Source of the DNA: Anaerostipes sp.
Lineage (GTDB): Bacteria > Bacillota > Clostridia > Lachnospirales > Lachnospiraceae
Length of the DNA stretch: 64,000 bases
Direction: 5' to 3'
NCBI GenBank assembly: GCA_028697725.1
Contig: JAQVEG010000009.1
Coordinates: 1-64,000 of the forward strand
Of this stretch, positions 25,421 to 34,959 are shown piece by piece (the first letter of the stretch is position 1; each line of letters opens with the position of its first letter). The notes beneath the pieces were generated by a model. That model ran no database searches. It was not told the origin of the DNA and saw only the letters and a list, made by a program, of their open reading frames with translations. Both the position numbers and the translations under genes were made by a program.

Positions 25421-26407
25421 TTACCCTAAAATTACATTAAAATTTGTCAAATATTTATCCAAAAATTCCGTTCTTTTTTTGTTTAATTCAACAAATTCCG
25501 TTAATTTATTTAAATATCTTGGTAAAACCCAGCATTTTTTGTGATTCATATACTGATTTGATATCCGCCAGAACTTTTCTGGATAGCAAAATAATAGATA
25601 TAAAAACGTATAGTCCTCGCTCTTTAATGGCTTGATTTTTTCATAGCCATTTAATACGGATATTGTATACCCAAAATCATAGTTGTTTTTTTCAAGCACT
25701 TTCCGTAGAAAATAATAGACATCCACCATAGGATATCCATAATAAAATCTTTCAAAGTGGGTTGTCGCTATTTCTTTCTTGCCCAGAATCACTTTATGAT
25801 GATTGTAAGAGCCATGACACCAGCCAAATCCCTCATAAGAAAGTTCCTTCATTTTTTCAATACTGTATTTCATTTGAAAAAGACTTTCTCCTGCCTCTTC
25901 CAAAAACAAATATTCAAAGGCTCCTTTATTTTTCTTTTTTTGAATAAACTTTTGAATATTTTTTAACTCTCGCTCGTGCTGCCCAAATTGCTCTATCAAA
26001 ATACCTTTTCTGTCTTCCTGACTTTCATTTGGTTCAATGCCTCTAGAAACTTTATGAAAATAAGCAAGATTTTCTGCTGTCCTTCCTAAATCTTTGTGAG
26101 AATGAATGTCGCACTCGCTCCCTCGATAGCTTCTTCGCATAACAAAAGGTTCATAGTATTTATTATAAGAAATAAATTTATTTTCCTTGTTTTTGATATA
26201 CTGATCAATTCGATACATTCCCTGCCCCATTAAATTAAGTTTCCATTGATATTCCTCTTCAATTCTTTCCTGGGACAATTTTGTTTTGGAAAGCGCAAAT
26301 AAACCTTGATTGGTATCACATATCATTTCTCCTCGACCTCTCTTCATTCGATCTACTTGTAAATCATACTGATCTAATAAACTTCTATATTTTTCGTTCA
26401 CCCTCAT
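25421..26407 (-). CDS. CotS-family spore coat kinase-like protein
   Basis: A 328-residue protein of the CotS/YsxE/YutH aminoglycoside-phosphotransferase-like fold found in spore coats. The N-terminal lobe has a beta-sheet with MICDTNQGLFALSKTKLS and a FVMRRSYRGSEC hinge. The catalytic region GFGWCHGSYNHHKVIL shows the expected HGxxxxHK pattern and is followed by FYYGYPMVDVYYFLRKV. CotS proteins are thought to phosphorylate coat components, but activity is unproven. Monocistronic. Confidence 0.85.
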   Translation of the reverse strand: MRVNEKYRSLLDQYDLQVDRMKRGRGEMICDTNQGLFALSKTKLSQERIEEEYQWKLNLMGQGMYRIDQYIKNKENKFISYNKYYEPFVMRRSYRGSECDIHSHKDLGRTAENLAYFHKVSRGIEPNESQEDRKGILIEQFGQHERELKNIQKFIQKKKNKGAFEYLFLEEAGESLFQMKYSIEKMKELSYEGFGWCHGSYNHHKVILGKKEIATTHFERFYYGYPMVDVYYFLRKVLEKNNYDFGYTISVLNGYEKIKPLKSEDYTFLYLLFCYPEKFWRISNQYMNHKKCWVLPRYLNKLTEFVELNKKRTEFLDKYLTNFNVILG

Positions 26408-26504
26408 ACCTCCTCAAAGTTCTACCTCTAATTGTATGAAGCATAGATTTGGGTTAGAACAACACAGATAATTCTTAAAGAATCCTTATAATTTTTTTAC
26501 TAAC

Positions 26505-26533
26505 TTGTCACATTGGTGAAAATCAAGTATACT
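26505..26533 (+). promoter_or_regulatory. Sigma-A promoter of the Thr-rich lipoprotein
   Basis: TTGTCA (26505-26510), 17-nt spacer, TATACT (26528-26533). Confidence 0.8.
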
Positions 26534-26579
26534 AAGTATGAGTGAAGGTATTGTCTTAATTATGAAAGGAGACATTAAC

Positions 26580-27023
26580 ATGAGAAAAAGAGTTTTATTA
26601 ATTTCTTCAATCGTTGTTTTAGGATTGGTCGGATTAACCGCTTGTGGTAAAAAAGGAGCTTCATCATCAGAGGCTACAACAACAGAAGCTACCACAACTG
26701 AAAATACAGAAGATGTTTCAACTGTTGCAACAGAAGATAAAACAGAGGCCACGACTGCAAAAGCTACGACAGAAGCTACAACTGCTTCCAAGAAAGACGA
26801 GTCTGAAAAGGCTAAGTCTGCATCTGGAGTTTACAATGGATTTGGTGATGACAACTCTATTGAGATTAAACTAGACAACGGAAAGTATCAGACATTTATT
26901 GTTGCTGACGAAAAAGTTGCCAACAAGTTAAACGACATGGCCATTGGAACTAAGATTTCATTTACTTACGGAGCTTTATCTGGACAGGCTAACAGTCAGA
27001 TTTTAAGCGTAAAAGCAAAATAA
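26580..27023 (+). CDS. Lipoprotein with Thr-rich linker
   Basis: The start is MRKRVLLISS (147 residues), behind GAAAGGAG; an earlier in-frame ATG lacks a site. A lipobox (LTAC) follows the signal peptide, so Cys20 is lipidated. Residues about 25-75 are a Thr/Glu/Ala-rich linker. The C-terminal 65 residues (NSIEIKLDNGKYQTFIVADE onward) form a small beta-rich domain I do not recognise. It has its own promoter and terminator. Confidence 0.85.
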   Translation: MRKRVLLISSIVVLGLVGLTACGKKGASSSEATTTEATTTENTEDVSTVATEDKTEATTAKATTEATTASKKDESEKAKSASGVYNGFGDDNSIEIKLDNGKYQTFIVADEKVANKLNDMAIGTKISFTYGALSGQANSQILSVKAK

Positions 27024-27036
27024 ACCTAATTTTTTT

Positions 27037-27066
27037 GAGGATGGGATGCTCCATCCTCTTTTTTTT
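27037..27066 (+). terminator. Terminator after the lipoprotein gene
   Basis: GAGGATGG, a 6-nt loop, CCATCCTC, then eight T. Confidence 0.92.
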
Positions 27067-27119
27067 GCCTAAAATATCAGCTATAATGAGTTTCAGATAA
27101 AAGAAGGAGCATTTATAAT

Positions 27120-28868
27120 ATGAATATTTACAAGAAATTTATTAACTACTATAAACCATACAAGAAAGTTTTTTTCCTCGACTTGTTATGTGCCGCATTT
27201 ATCAGTTTGGTGGATTTAGCCTTTCCACAACTACTTCGTACGTTGACAAAAACTTTATTTTTAGAGGACAGCTCTATTATTCTCCATAATATATTTATAA
27301 TTGGATTGATTATGCTTGCCTTTTATATTTTTCAGGCATTATGTAAGTATTATGTCAGTTGTCAGGGGCATATTATGGGTGCACAAATGGAACGAGATAT
27401 GCGAAAAGAATTGTTTGAACATTATGAGCGACTCTCTTTTTCCTACTATGATAAAAATAATACTGGTCAAATGATGAGCCGCTTAGTCTCTGATTTATTT
27501 GATATTTCAGAATTTGCACATCATGCCCCAGAGAATTTATTTATTTCTGCCATTAAAGTTGTTGGTTCCTTTATTTTTCTATTTTTAATCCAATGGAAAC
27601 TTGCACTTATATTATGTGTGGTTGTTTTTGCTATGATTGTATTTAGCATATCCCAAAACAAACGTATGCAGGCAACTTTTATGGATAACCGCCGCAAAAT
27701 CGGAACTATCAATGCCTCTCTTCAAGACTCCCTTGCTGGAATCCGTATTGTACAAGCATTTGCCAATGAAGATGTAGAACGTGAAAAATTCCACGCGGGA
27801 AATGAAGGATTTTTAACCTCCAAACGAGATAACTATCATGCCATGGGAACTTTCCAAGGTGGAAATTTATTCTTCCAAGGACTTTTATATTTAACCACAT
27901 TAGTAGCTGGTGGTTATTTTATTGCCATGGATCAAATGGCTGTTACTGACCTTGCCATGTATGCTTTATATATTGGAATTTTCGTAAGCCCAATTCAGAT
28001 TTTAGTTGAGCTAACAGAAATGATCCAAAAAGGAATGTCTGGGTTCCGCCGATTTGCAGAAGTTATCGGTACTGACCCAGAAATCATAGACAGTGACTCT
28101 GCATCAAAGATTATAAATCCTTACGGAGACATTGAATATAAAGATGTAAGCTTTAGCTATGAAGGGAATGAAATTGTATTAAATCACATATCCTTTGGAA
28201 TTCAATCTGGAAAATCCATTGCCCTTGTTGGTCCTTCTGGCGGCGGAAAAAGCACGATTTGCTCCTTACTGCCACGTTTTTATAATACCAGTTCTGGTTC
28301 TATTACCATTGGCGGACAAGACATTCGTGATATTACACTGGACAGCTTGAGAAATTCCATTGGTTTAGTCCAACAAGACGTGTATTTGTTCGGTGGAACG
28401 ATTCAAGAAAATATTGCTTACGGAAAACCAGATGCTTCCATTGAGGAGATTATAGAAGCTGCCAAAAAGGCAAATATTCATGATTTTATTATGGATCTTC
28501 CTGACCAGTATGACACCTTTGTTGGTGAACGTGGAACAAGACTATCTGGCGGCCAAAAACAACGAATTTCCATTGCACGTGTCTTCCTTAAAAATCCTCC
28601 GATTTTAATTCTGGATGAGGCTACAAGTGCTTTAGATAACGAAAGTGAACGTTATATCCAAAAGAGTTTAGAACACCTTGCAAAAGACCGAACAACCATC
28701 ACTATTGCACATAGATTATCAACCATACAACATGCTGATGAGATTCTAGTCATTGATGAACATACCATTAAAGAACAAGGAACCCATAAAGATTTAATTC
28801 AAAAAGACGGAATCTACGCAAAATATTATCAAATGCAGTTTGATGGATTAGAAACACTGGATATTTAA
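27120..28868 (+). CDS. ABC transporter, fused membrane and ATPase domains
   Basis: A 582-residue half-transporter of the MsbA/LmrA exporter type. Six transmembrane helices occupy about residues 1-310 and the nucleotide-binding domain 335-575. Walker A is GPSGGGKST, the Q-loop VQQDVYLF, the signature LSGGQKQR, Walker B ILILDEATSALD and the switch His is in IAHRLST. It probably works as a homodimer; no partner gene is adjacent. Substrate unknown. GAAGGAG precedes the ATG, with a TATAAT -10 at about 27082. Confidence 0.92.
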   Translation: MNIYKKFINYYKPYKKVFFLDLLCAAFISLVDLAFPQLLRTLTKTLFLEDSSIILHNIFIIGLIMLAFYIFQALCKYYVSCQGHIMGAQMERDMRKELFEHYERLSFSYYDKNNTGQMMSRLVSDLFDISEFAHHAPENLFISAIKVVGSFIFLFLIQWKLALILCVVVFAMIVFSISQNKRMQATFMDNRRKIGTINASLQDSLAGIRIVQAFANEDVEREKFHAGNEGFLTSKRDNYHAMGTFQGGNLFFQGLLYLTTLVAGGYFIAMDQMAVTDLAMYALYIGIFVSPIQILVELTEMIQKGMSGFRRFAEVIGTDPEIIDSDSASKIINPYGDIEYKDVSFSYEGNEIVLNHISFGIQSGKSIALVGPSGGGKSTICSLLPRFYNTSSGSITIGGQDIRDITLDSLRNSIGLVQQDVYLFGGTIQENIAYGKPDASIEEIIEAAKKANIHDFIMDLPDQYDTFVGERGTRLSGGQKQRISIARVFLKNPPILILDEATSALDNESERYIQKSLEHLAKDRTTITIAHRLSTIQHADEILVIDEHTIKEQGTHKDLIQKDGIYAKYYQMQFDGLETLDI

Positions 28869-28882
28869 TTTATAAAGACTTT

Positions 28883-28926
28883 AAAAATGCACGTATACTT
28901 TATTTACAAAGTATACGTGCATTTTT
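28883..28926 (+). terminator. Bidirectional terminator between the ABC and flavodiiron genes
   Basis: A perfect 19-bp stem (arms 28883-28901 and 28908-28926) with a 6-nt loop, flanked by A-run and T-run. It ends both converging genes. Confidence 0.95.
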
Positions 28927-30089
28927 TATGCCAAAATCTCATTTGCTAATTCTTCTATTTCTTTTTCATTTGTCTCGTTCATTGCAGAACGAATGGAAAC
29001 TGTCTGATTACAGATAGTAATATTTTTCATGGCTTCTAGCATTGTTTTCATATGCTTTCCAGCCATTGGTGCCCATGTTCCATTGTCCATAATTCCAACT
29101 TTTCGTTTTTGATAATTCTTTGATTTTAAATGAAGAAGGAATTCTTCTACACAAGGGAAAATACCACCATCGTAAGTAGGTGCTGCAACAACTAAAGAGT
29201 CATAACGAAATGCATCTTCTAGGGCCTCAGCCATATCTTCTCTGGTAAGATCTGTCAACACAACTTTCTCCGCCCCTTTTGCTTCTAATAATGATGCCAT
29301 CTTAATTGCTGCCTCTTTTGTATTGCCATAAATGGATGCATATGCAACTAAAACACCTTTATTTTCTGGTTCATAGCTACTCCACACATCATATTTTCCA
29401 ATGTAATATCCCAAATCTTCTTTTAGAATCGGTCCATGAAGTGGACAAATCATTTGAATATCAAGTCCTGCTGCCTTCTTTAATAAAGCTTGTACCTGTG
29501 CTCCGTATTTTCCAACAATATTAAAATAATAACGTCTTGCTTCACATGCCCAGTCTTCTTCTGTATCTAACGCCCCAAATTTACCAAATCCATCTGCTGA
29601 AAACAATATTTTTTCAGATTGCTCGTATGTTACCATAACTTCTGGCCAATGAACCATAGGTGCCATAACAAACTGAAGGGTGTGATTTCCCAATGATAAG
29701 GTATCTCCTTCTTTTACAATCAAACTTTGATTGGTTATATCCATCTTAAAAAACTGATCAATCATTCCAAATGTTTTTGCATTTCCAACGATTTGCATCC
29801 CTGGATACTTTTCCACTAGTGTTTGAATGTTCGCTGCATGGTCTGGTTCCATATGAGACACAACTAGATAATCCACTGCTCGATTTCCTAGTGCTTCCTC
29901 TAGGTTCTTAAGCCATTCATCTGTTGCTCTTGCATCTACCGTATCCATTACGGCAACTTTATCATCTAAAATAAGATAGGAATTATAAGAAACTCCGTTA
30001 GGAATAACATATTGCCCCTCAAATAAATCCAATGTTTTGTCGTCTGCTCCAATGTACTTAATCGTGTCTGATATCATAATATCTTTCAT
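28926..30089 (-). CDS. Flavodiiron protein (FprA type)
   Basis: A 387-residue oxygen or nitric-oxide reductase of anaerobes. The metallo-beta-lactamase domain (about residues 1-250) carries the di-iron motif SHMEPDHAANI and MVHWPEVM. The flavodoxin domain (about 258-385) shows VAYASIYGNTKEAA and APTYDGGIFP for FMN binding. It takes electrons from rubredoxin or reduced flavins. Together with rubrerythrin it gives this region an oxygen-detoxifying theme. Confidence 0.95.
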   Translation of the reverse strand: MKDIMISDTIKYIGADDKTLDLFEGQYVIPNGVSYNSYLILDDKVAVMDTVDARATDEWLKNLEEALGNRAVDYLVVSHMEPDHAANIQTLVEKYPGMQIVGNAKTFGMIDQFFKMDITNQSLIVKEGDTLSLGNHTLQFVMAPMVHWPEVMVTYEQSEKILFSADGFGKFGALDTEEDWACEARRYYFNIVGKYGAQVQALLKKAAGLDIQMICPLHGPILKEDLGYYIGKYDVWSSYEPENKGVLVAYASIYGNTKEAAIKMASLLEAKGAEKVVLTDLTREDMAEALEDAFRYDSLVVAAPTYDGGIFPCVEEFLLHLKSKNYQKRKVGIMDNGTWAPMAGKHMKTMLEAMKNITICNQTVSIRSAMNETNEKEIEELANEILA

Positions 30090-30141
30090 TGTTCTTCTCC
30101 TATAAAAAAGTATGTTTTACATGTTGCAGTTACTATGTTTC

Positions 30142-30169
30142 ATTATACCATTCTTAAAGAAAAACCCAA
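30142..30169 (-). promoter_or_regulatory. Possible promoter of the flavodiiron gene
   Basis: TTGGGT (30164-30169), 16-nt spacer, TATAAT (30142-30147) on the minus strand, about 50 nt before the start codon. Confidence 0.5.
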
Positions 30170-30198
30170 CATTATAACAAAAAAAAATACAAACATAT

Positions 30199-31089
30199 TT
30201 ACTTATTCTGAAATGCTAAATAAGCAGCCCCAATTAATCCACAATCTTCATCTAGCTTTGCCTTGACAATTTTAACATTATCTACTAAAGCCGGATATAC
30301 TTTTTTGCACACCCTCTCTTGAATTTCCTCCACAAATCCTGGAATCTTTAATGCAACACTTCCACTTAATATTACAATATCAGGGTCTAAGATACCGTAA
30401 ATCATTCCAATAAAATTAGAAAGATACTCCTTTACATCTTCCATAATATCTTTTGCATCATAATTTCCCTTTTGTGCCAATTCGTAAATTTGTCCAGCAT
30501 GATCTACCCTAATATCTCGTTCTTTTGCCCTCTTTACTATGGCAGTCCCACTAGAAATGGATTCAATAGATCCTGCCATTAAATCTCCTTGTTTGGGTCC
30601 TTCTTTCCACATAATACAGTTTGCAACTTCTTGTGCAAACCCTCTGCTTCCATGATATATGTTCCCATCCACAACAAAGCCAGCTCCAACGCCTGTTGAT
30701 ATTGTTAAGAACTGTACATATTTCTTTCCTTTTCCTGCACCTAATACTGCTTCTGCTAATGCCGCTAAATTAGCATCATTTTCTAGATAAACAGGAACAC
30801 CTGTTTTTGCAGACAACATTTTTGTAATCATACATTGATGCCATCCCGGTAGATTTGGCGGTGTCAAGATTTTTCCAGATATCAATTTTAGCGGTCCCGG
30901 ACAAGACATTCCAATTCCTTCAATTCTACATTGAAATTTTTCAATTTCCCTTGTAATTTGATTCACTGTGTTTTCCGGCGATTGAATATCGGTTAAAAAT
31001 TGGACTCTCTTTTCAATTTTATATTTATCACTAACCAATGCTACTCTTGTATTTGTTCCTCCAATATCAATTCCTACTGCATATTTCAT
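30199..31089 (-). CDS. ROK family sugar kinase (atypical)
   Basis: A 296-residue protein with the actin-like ATP phosphate loop GIDIGGTNTRVALV at residues 5-18 and the catalytic Asp in LENDANLAALAEA. The second phosphate loop STGVGAGFVVDG is present. The usual ROK zinc motif (H..., then CxCGxxGCxE) is not: the region reads GFAQEVANCIMWKEG with no Cys cluster. This suggests a structurally altered member. It probably phosphorylates a hexose or acylamino-sugar. It is the last gene of a PTS-aldolase operon, so the substrate may be a product of that pathway. Confidence 0.85.
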   Translation of the reverse strand: MKYAVGIDIGGTNTRVALVSDKYKIEKRVQFLTDIQSPENTVNQITREIEKFQCRIEGIGMSCPGPLKLISGKILTPPNLPGWHQCMITKMLSAKTGVPVYLENDANLAALAEAVLGAGKGKKYVQFLTISTGVGAGFVVDGNIYHGSRGFAQEVANCIMWKEGPKQGDLMAGSIESISSGTAIVKRAKERDIRVDHAGQIYELAQKGNYDAKDIMEDVKEYLSNFIGMIYGILDPDIVILSGSVALKIPGFVEEIQERVCKKVYPALVDNVKIVKAKLDEDCGLIGAAYLAFQNK

Positions 31090-31149
31090 ACTGTTCCTCC
31101 TAAAAAGAGGGAAACATACTGTTCCCCCCTCACTCTATCTCATTTCATT

Positions 31150-32019
31150 TTATTCGTAGTAATATTTTACTTTATCTGCCGAATCAAATAAGTTTACTTT
31201 ATTTGCAATAACTTCTTTACATGCTTCAATACATTCTGGATAAATTTCTAGTGGTTCACGATATTCTGGATGCTTTGTCAACACCTCGCGACATTTTGTA
31301 TAAAATGCAACCTTAATATCACTTGAAATATTAATTTTAGAAATTCCGATTTTAACCGCTTTTGCAATTTCTTCATCCTTATTGCTAGATCCACCATGTA
31401 GAACAAGTGGAATGTCTAGTGTATCTTTTAATGTTTGTAAAATATCAAGACGTAATTCTGGCTTCATATCACTTGGATAAATACCATGAGCAGTTCCAAT
31501 TGCAACTGCTAACGTATCAATTCCTGTTTTTTCTACAAAATCTAACGCTTCCTTTGGATCTGTATAAATAATACCAGTTGTTCCACCTTCAATAGAATTT
31601 CCAGTTTGTCCAATGGTTCCTAATTCAGATTCTACCGATACATTGACTGAATGTGCTACTTCACACACCTTTTTTGTAATTTCAATGTTTTCTTCATATG
31701 GCAACGTTGAAGCATCAATCATAACTGATGTAAATCCTGCCTTAATTGCTCTCATAACCGTATCAAATGTATCTCCATGATCTAAATGTATAACAACTGG
31801 ATTTGGTGTTCTAGCTGCTTCATAAATCATACCTTGAATTAAACTTTCCTCAACAAATTTTAATTCATCTGGTGACATTTCTAAGATAACTGGTGAATCC
31901 ATTTCTTTTATTTGTTGCATAACTGCTTTTAATAATTGGTCGCTTCCTATATTAAATGCTGGTACTGCAAATCCCTTTTCATTAGCTACTGCAAGTAAAT
32001 CTTTCATGTTCATTAACAT
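31150..32019 (-). CDS. Class II ketose-bisphosphate aldolase (copy 1)
   Basis: A 289-residue zinc aldolase, MLMNMKDLLAVANEKGFAVPAFN. Zinc and substrate motifs: HLDHGDTFDT, ESELG, GTAHGIYP and LHGGSS. The family cleaves fructose-1,6-bisphosphate, tagatose-1,6-bisphosphate or ketose-1-phosphates into DHAP and an aldehyde. The second residue of LHGGSSNKD departs from the usual GGSG. It is 20 nt after the other aldolase and 60 nt before the ROK kinase. Confidence 0.9.
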   Translation of the reverse strand: MLMNMKDLLAVANEKGFAVPAFNIGSDQLLKAVMQQIKEMDSPVILEMSPDELKFVEESLIQGMIYEAARTPNPVVIHLDHGDTFDTVMRAIKAGFTSVMIDASTLPYEENIEITKKVCEVAHSVNVSVESELGTIGQTGNSIEGGTTGIIYTDPKEALDFVEKTGIDTLAVAIGTAHGIYPSDMKPELRLDILQTLKDTLDIPLVLHGGSSNKDEEIAKAVKIGISKINISSDIKVAFYTKCREVLTKHPEYREPLEIYPECIEACKEVIANKVNLFDSADKVKYYYE

Positions 32020-32039
32020 ATTGTTTTTCTCCTTATTTT

Positions 32040-32894
32040 CTACAATGATTTTCCTGTTGACTTTGATAAATCTATGTAATATTTTACTAGTTCCATACTA
32101 TCTTTTTCTACTTGATGCATCATGACCCAAAAATTAATATTTGGATTTTCTTTTAATTGACGTTTAATACTTACTGTATTTGCATCCATAAAATCACATC
32201 CCACATTAATTTTATTAATTCCATATTCAACACATTTTTTTATATTTTTATCTCCTGCGCCTGAACCACCATGTAGGACAAGTGGCATCTTTGTCTTCTC
32301 TTTGATTTTTTTTAGTCTGTTAAAATCAAGTTTTGGAATGTATCCTTCTGAATATGTTCCATGTGATGTTCCAAATGAAATAGCCAATGCATCAATTCCT
32401 GTTTTCTCGGCAAAATATTTAGCTTGTTCTGGATTTGTCTTCATATCATCAGTTGTGTAATTATCTTCTGCACTGGCTCCCATACATCCAATTTCGCCTT
32501 CTACACTGGCTCCAAACTGCTCAGCAAACTTTACAATTTCTCTGGTCACCTTAATGTTTTCTTCCAAATCAAATTTAGAAGCATCCACCATAACGCTGGA
32601 ATATCCATCTTGCAAAGCTTTCTTTAACAAGGATAGCTCTTCCCCATGATCAAAATTTAATGCAACCTCTACGCTGGATTGATTGGCCAATTTCTTCACA
32701 ATTGGGGCAATTAAATCGCTATCACAGTGATTTACCATATGCTCTTGTACAATATTCACAATAATAGGAGCTCTTTTTTCCTGTGCTGCACAAATAACCG
32801 CTCTTGCAGTTTCTATGTTAAAACAATTAATTGCCATGACTGCATAATTTCCTTCACACGCTCGCTTTAACATTCCTTTCATTGAAACGTACAT
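32040..32894 (-). CDS. Class II ketose-bisphosphate aldolase (copy 2)
   Basis: A 284-residue aldolase, paralogous to the next gene but clearly divergent. Motifs: NFDHGEELS (the first zinc region; Asn where copy 1 has His), EGEIG, GTSHGTYSEG and LHGGSGAGD. The two tandem copies sit behind the EIIC gene by 17 nt. Copies may differ in substrate or form a heteromer; neither is provable from sequence. Confidence 0.9.
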   Translation of the reverse strand: MYVSMKGMLKRACEGNYAVMAINCFNIETARAVICAAQEKRAPIIVNIVQEHMVNHCDSDLIAPIVKKLANQSSVEVALNFDHGEELSLLKKALQDGYSSVMVDASKFDLEENIKVTREIVKFAEQFGASVEGEIGCMGASAEDNYTTDDMKTNPEQAKYFAEKTGIDALAISFGTSHGTYSEGYIPKLDFNRLKKIKEKTKMPLVLHGGSGAGDKNIKKCVEYGINKINVGCDFMDANTVSIKRQLKENPNINFWVMMHQVEKDSMELVKYYIDLSKSTGKSL

Positions 32895-32911
32895 ATTCTT
32901 ATCTCCTTCAA

Positions 32912-33997
32912 CTACATGATTTTAATATCTGATAAATCCATTTCTTCTTCTTGCTCTAGAATTATTTCTTCTTGTCCTGTCTTTCTCTTTTTAATTAAAA
33001 CAAGCATGACTCCTGTAACAGCACTTCCTACTATTAATGCTAACAATGCTGCCATTGGCTCACTCATAGCCGGAATTACAAACACTCCTCCTGATGGCAC
33101 AGCACTTTCATTTCCTAAAGAAAAACTAATTGCTCCTGTAATTCCACATCCTGTAGCCGTACATATAACTGTGCGAATTAAATCATTCATAGCAATTGGA
33201 ATTACTCCCTCTGAAATCATACAAAGCCCCATTGGAAATGCAATTTTAATATTTTCTACTTCTTGAGAAGAGTAAATTTTCTTTTTAAATAATTTTGACA
33301 ATACTAATGAAAATGTAATTCCTAGTGGTGGAACCATAGCTGCTAACACTTTAATTCCTTCTGGTCCTTTGATTCCTTCTAGTAGTAATCCATCACAAAT
33401 TAAATTTGGAACCTTACTGATTGGTCCTCCAAAATCAATACATCCTAATGCACCGATAATAAATCCATAAGCACCCTTTTGAGACTGATCTAATCCTGTG
33501 ATAAAGTTTGTTAATCCATTGGTAGCCCATACAATTGGATTTCCAATAACAAAGAACATAATAAGCCCTGCAATAATTGCAGATAATGTTGGAATAATCA
33601 TCATTGGCATTAATGCTTCTGCCCATTTTGGAACTTTTAATGTTTTACGAATTAATAATGCAATATAACCAACCAAATATCCTCCAATCATTCCACCTAG
33701 GAAACCTGCTCCTAAGAATGATGCGATTTGTCCCATTAAGAAACCAGGGGCAATACCAGGTCGATCTGCAATTGAATACGCAATGTATCCAGCAATAAAT
33801 GATGGTAATAATCCCATTCCCAACACACCAAGAGATGTTAATGCATTTGGAATTGTCATTTTTGCTAACTCAGTTACATTTTCTCCACCCATCAAATTAC
33901 CAATTGCAATTAGTAGCCCAGATGCTACAACTAGTGGAAGCATATAAGAAATTGCCGTCAAAGCATGTTGCTTTAATTCTTCTACTATTTTTTTCAT
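32912..33997 (-). CDS. PTS fructose-type EIIC permease
   Basis: A 361-residue membrane protein of the fructose EIIC family, with about ten helices. The hallmark AIPSGGVFV-like loop appears as GNESAVPSGGVFVIPAM. Other landmarks are LADRPGIAPGFLMG and GALGCIDFGGPISKVPN. It transports a ketose-like sugar while EIIB phosphorylates it. It is encoded apart from EIIA and EIIB, 19 nt after EIIB. Confidence 0.92.
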   Translation of the reverse strand: MKKIVEELKQHALTAISYMLPLVVASGLLIAIGNLMGGENVTELAKMTIPNALTSLGVLGMGLLPSFIAGYIAYSIADRPGIAPGFLMGQIASFLGAGFLGGMIGGYLVGYIALLIRKTLKVPKWAEALMPMMIIPTLSAIIAGLIMFFVIGNPIVWATNGLTNFITGLDQSQKGAYGFIIGALGCIDFGGPISKVPNLICDGLLLEGIKGPEGIKVLAAMVPPLGITFSLVLSKLFKKKIYSSQEVENIKIAFPMGLCMISEGVIPIAMNDLIRTVICTATGCGITGAISFSLGNESAVPSGGVFVIPAMSEPMAALLALIVGSAVTGVMLVLIKKRKTGQEEIILEQEEEMDLSDIKIM

Positions 33998-34016
33998 TTT
34001 ATTTCCTCTCTTTTCT

Positions 34017-34328
34017 CTACTTGTTTAATTCAGTTTCAATTTTTTCAATTAACTGCTTTGGTGCTTTCACACATATGTTGGTTGGCACTTTAATTGTTTT
34101 TTTGCCTTCAAATCTTTCTGTTCCTGTAATTGCAATATCAATAGCAAAAATCACAATATCAGCTTCTTTGATTTCATCCATAGTTAATTCATCTTCTGTT
34201 CCTATGGTTCCTTGTGTCTCAACCTTAATTCTATGTCCTCTTTCTTCTGCTGCTCTAATTAATTTTTCTTTAGCAATGTATGTATGTGCAATTCCTGATG
34301 TACACGCTGCTACTGCTACTATATTCAT
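34017..34328 (-). CDS. PTS fructose-type EIIB
   Basis: A 103-residue phosphocarrier. The phosphorylated Cys is in VAVAACTSGIAHTYIAKEKL (about residue 9). Typical EIIB-Fru length. First gene of the unit EIIB-EIIC-aldolase-aldolase-ROK, behind a 171-nt leader that contains an 18-nt motif shared with the regulator's leader. Confidence 0.92.
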   Translation of the reverse strand: MNIVAVAACTSGIAHTYIAKEKLIRAAEERGHRIKVETQGTIGTEDELTMDEIKEADIVIFAIDIAITGTERFEGKKTIKVPTNICVKAPKQLIEKIETELNK

Positions 34329-34422
34329 ACGACTTCCTCCTTTCTATTTTTCCTATATATGTATTTTCTTGTTTCTATATACATATATTATCATTCTTAT
34401 GTTTTCTATGCGTATTAAGAAA

Positions 34423-34440
34423 GGGCTTTTTAATACGGCA
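34423..34440. promoter_or_regulatory. 18-nt motif upstream of EIIB, shared with the regulator leader
   Basis: Reads GGGCTTTTTAATACGGCA on plus. The sequence at 37038-37055 reads GGGCTTTTTAATGTGGTA, 15 of 18 positions identical. Flanking CGTATTAA and TTAATACG also form an inverted repeat here. Candidate binding site of the adjacent PRD regulator. Confidence 0.55.
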
Positions 34441-34499
34441 CATTTTTTATTTTTTTATCTAAACCTAGCCTTTTTACTGTATTTCAATGTGGAACTTTT

Positions 34500-34949
34500 T
34501 TATGAAAAAATAGATTTAAGATCCTCTATATTTTTAGCCTGTAACATTTCTTCTACCGCTTCATCATTTCCTAATTTTCTAGCAACTTCTGCTAATAGAA
34601 CTAAATGATCTCTTGCATTTTCATTGTCTTTTCCAACTGCAAATAAAAATACTAGCTTTACACCTTTATCATCTAATGTTTCCCATTCAATTTCCTGTTC
34701 CATCTTTCCGATAGCAATTCCAACTTGTGAGACAGAACCACTTTTTCCATGAGGAATAGCAATATAGTTCCCAATTCCAGTTTGTCCTTCTGATTCTCTC
34801 AAATAGATATCCTCCACATATTCTTGTAGGTCATCTATATAACCCGCCTCTTGTAGCTTCTTTGCTAAATGAGTGATTGCTTCCCTCTTATTTACTGCTT
34901 TCATATTAAAATCAATTACTCTTTCGTCTAATACATCTCTAACTTCCAT
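34500..34949 (-). CDS. PTS fructose-type EIIA
   Basis: A 149-residue phosphocarrier that accepts phosphate from HPr and passes it to EIIB. The active His is in GNYIAIPHGKSG (about residue 67). It follows the PRD regulator gene by 10 nt, so regulator and EIIA are one transcript, while EIIB-EIIC start a second unit. Confidence 0.92.
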   Translation of the reverse strand: MEVRDVLDERVIDFNMKAVNKREAITHLAKKLQEAGYIDDLQEYVEDIYLRESEGQTGIGNYIAIPHGKSGSVSQVGIAIGKMEQEIEWETLDDKGVKLVFLFAVGKDNENARDHLVLLAEVARKLGNDEAVEEMLQAKNIEDLKSIFS

Positions 34950-34959
34950 CGCTATCTCC

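Noticed and set aside
33799-34608. A 269-residue plus-strand open frame opposite EIIC and EIIB
   Set aside because: It is antisense to conserved PTS genes, with no family motif and no ribosome site.
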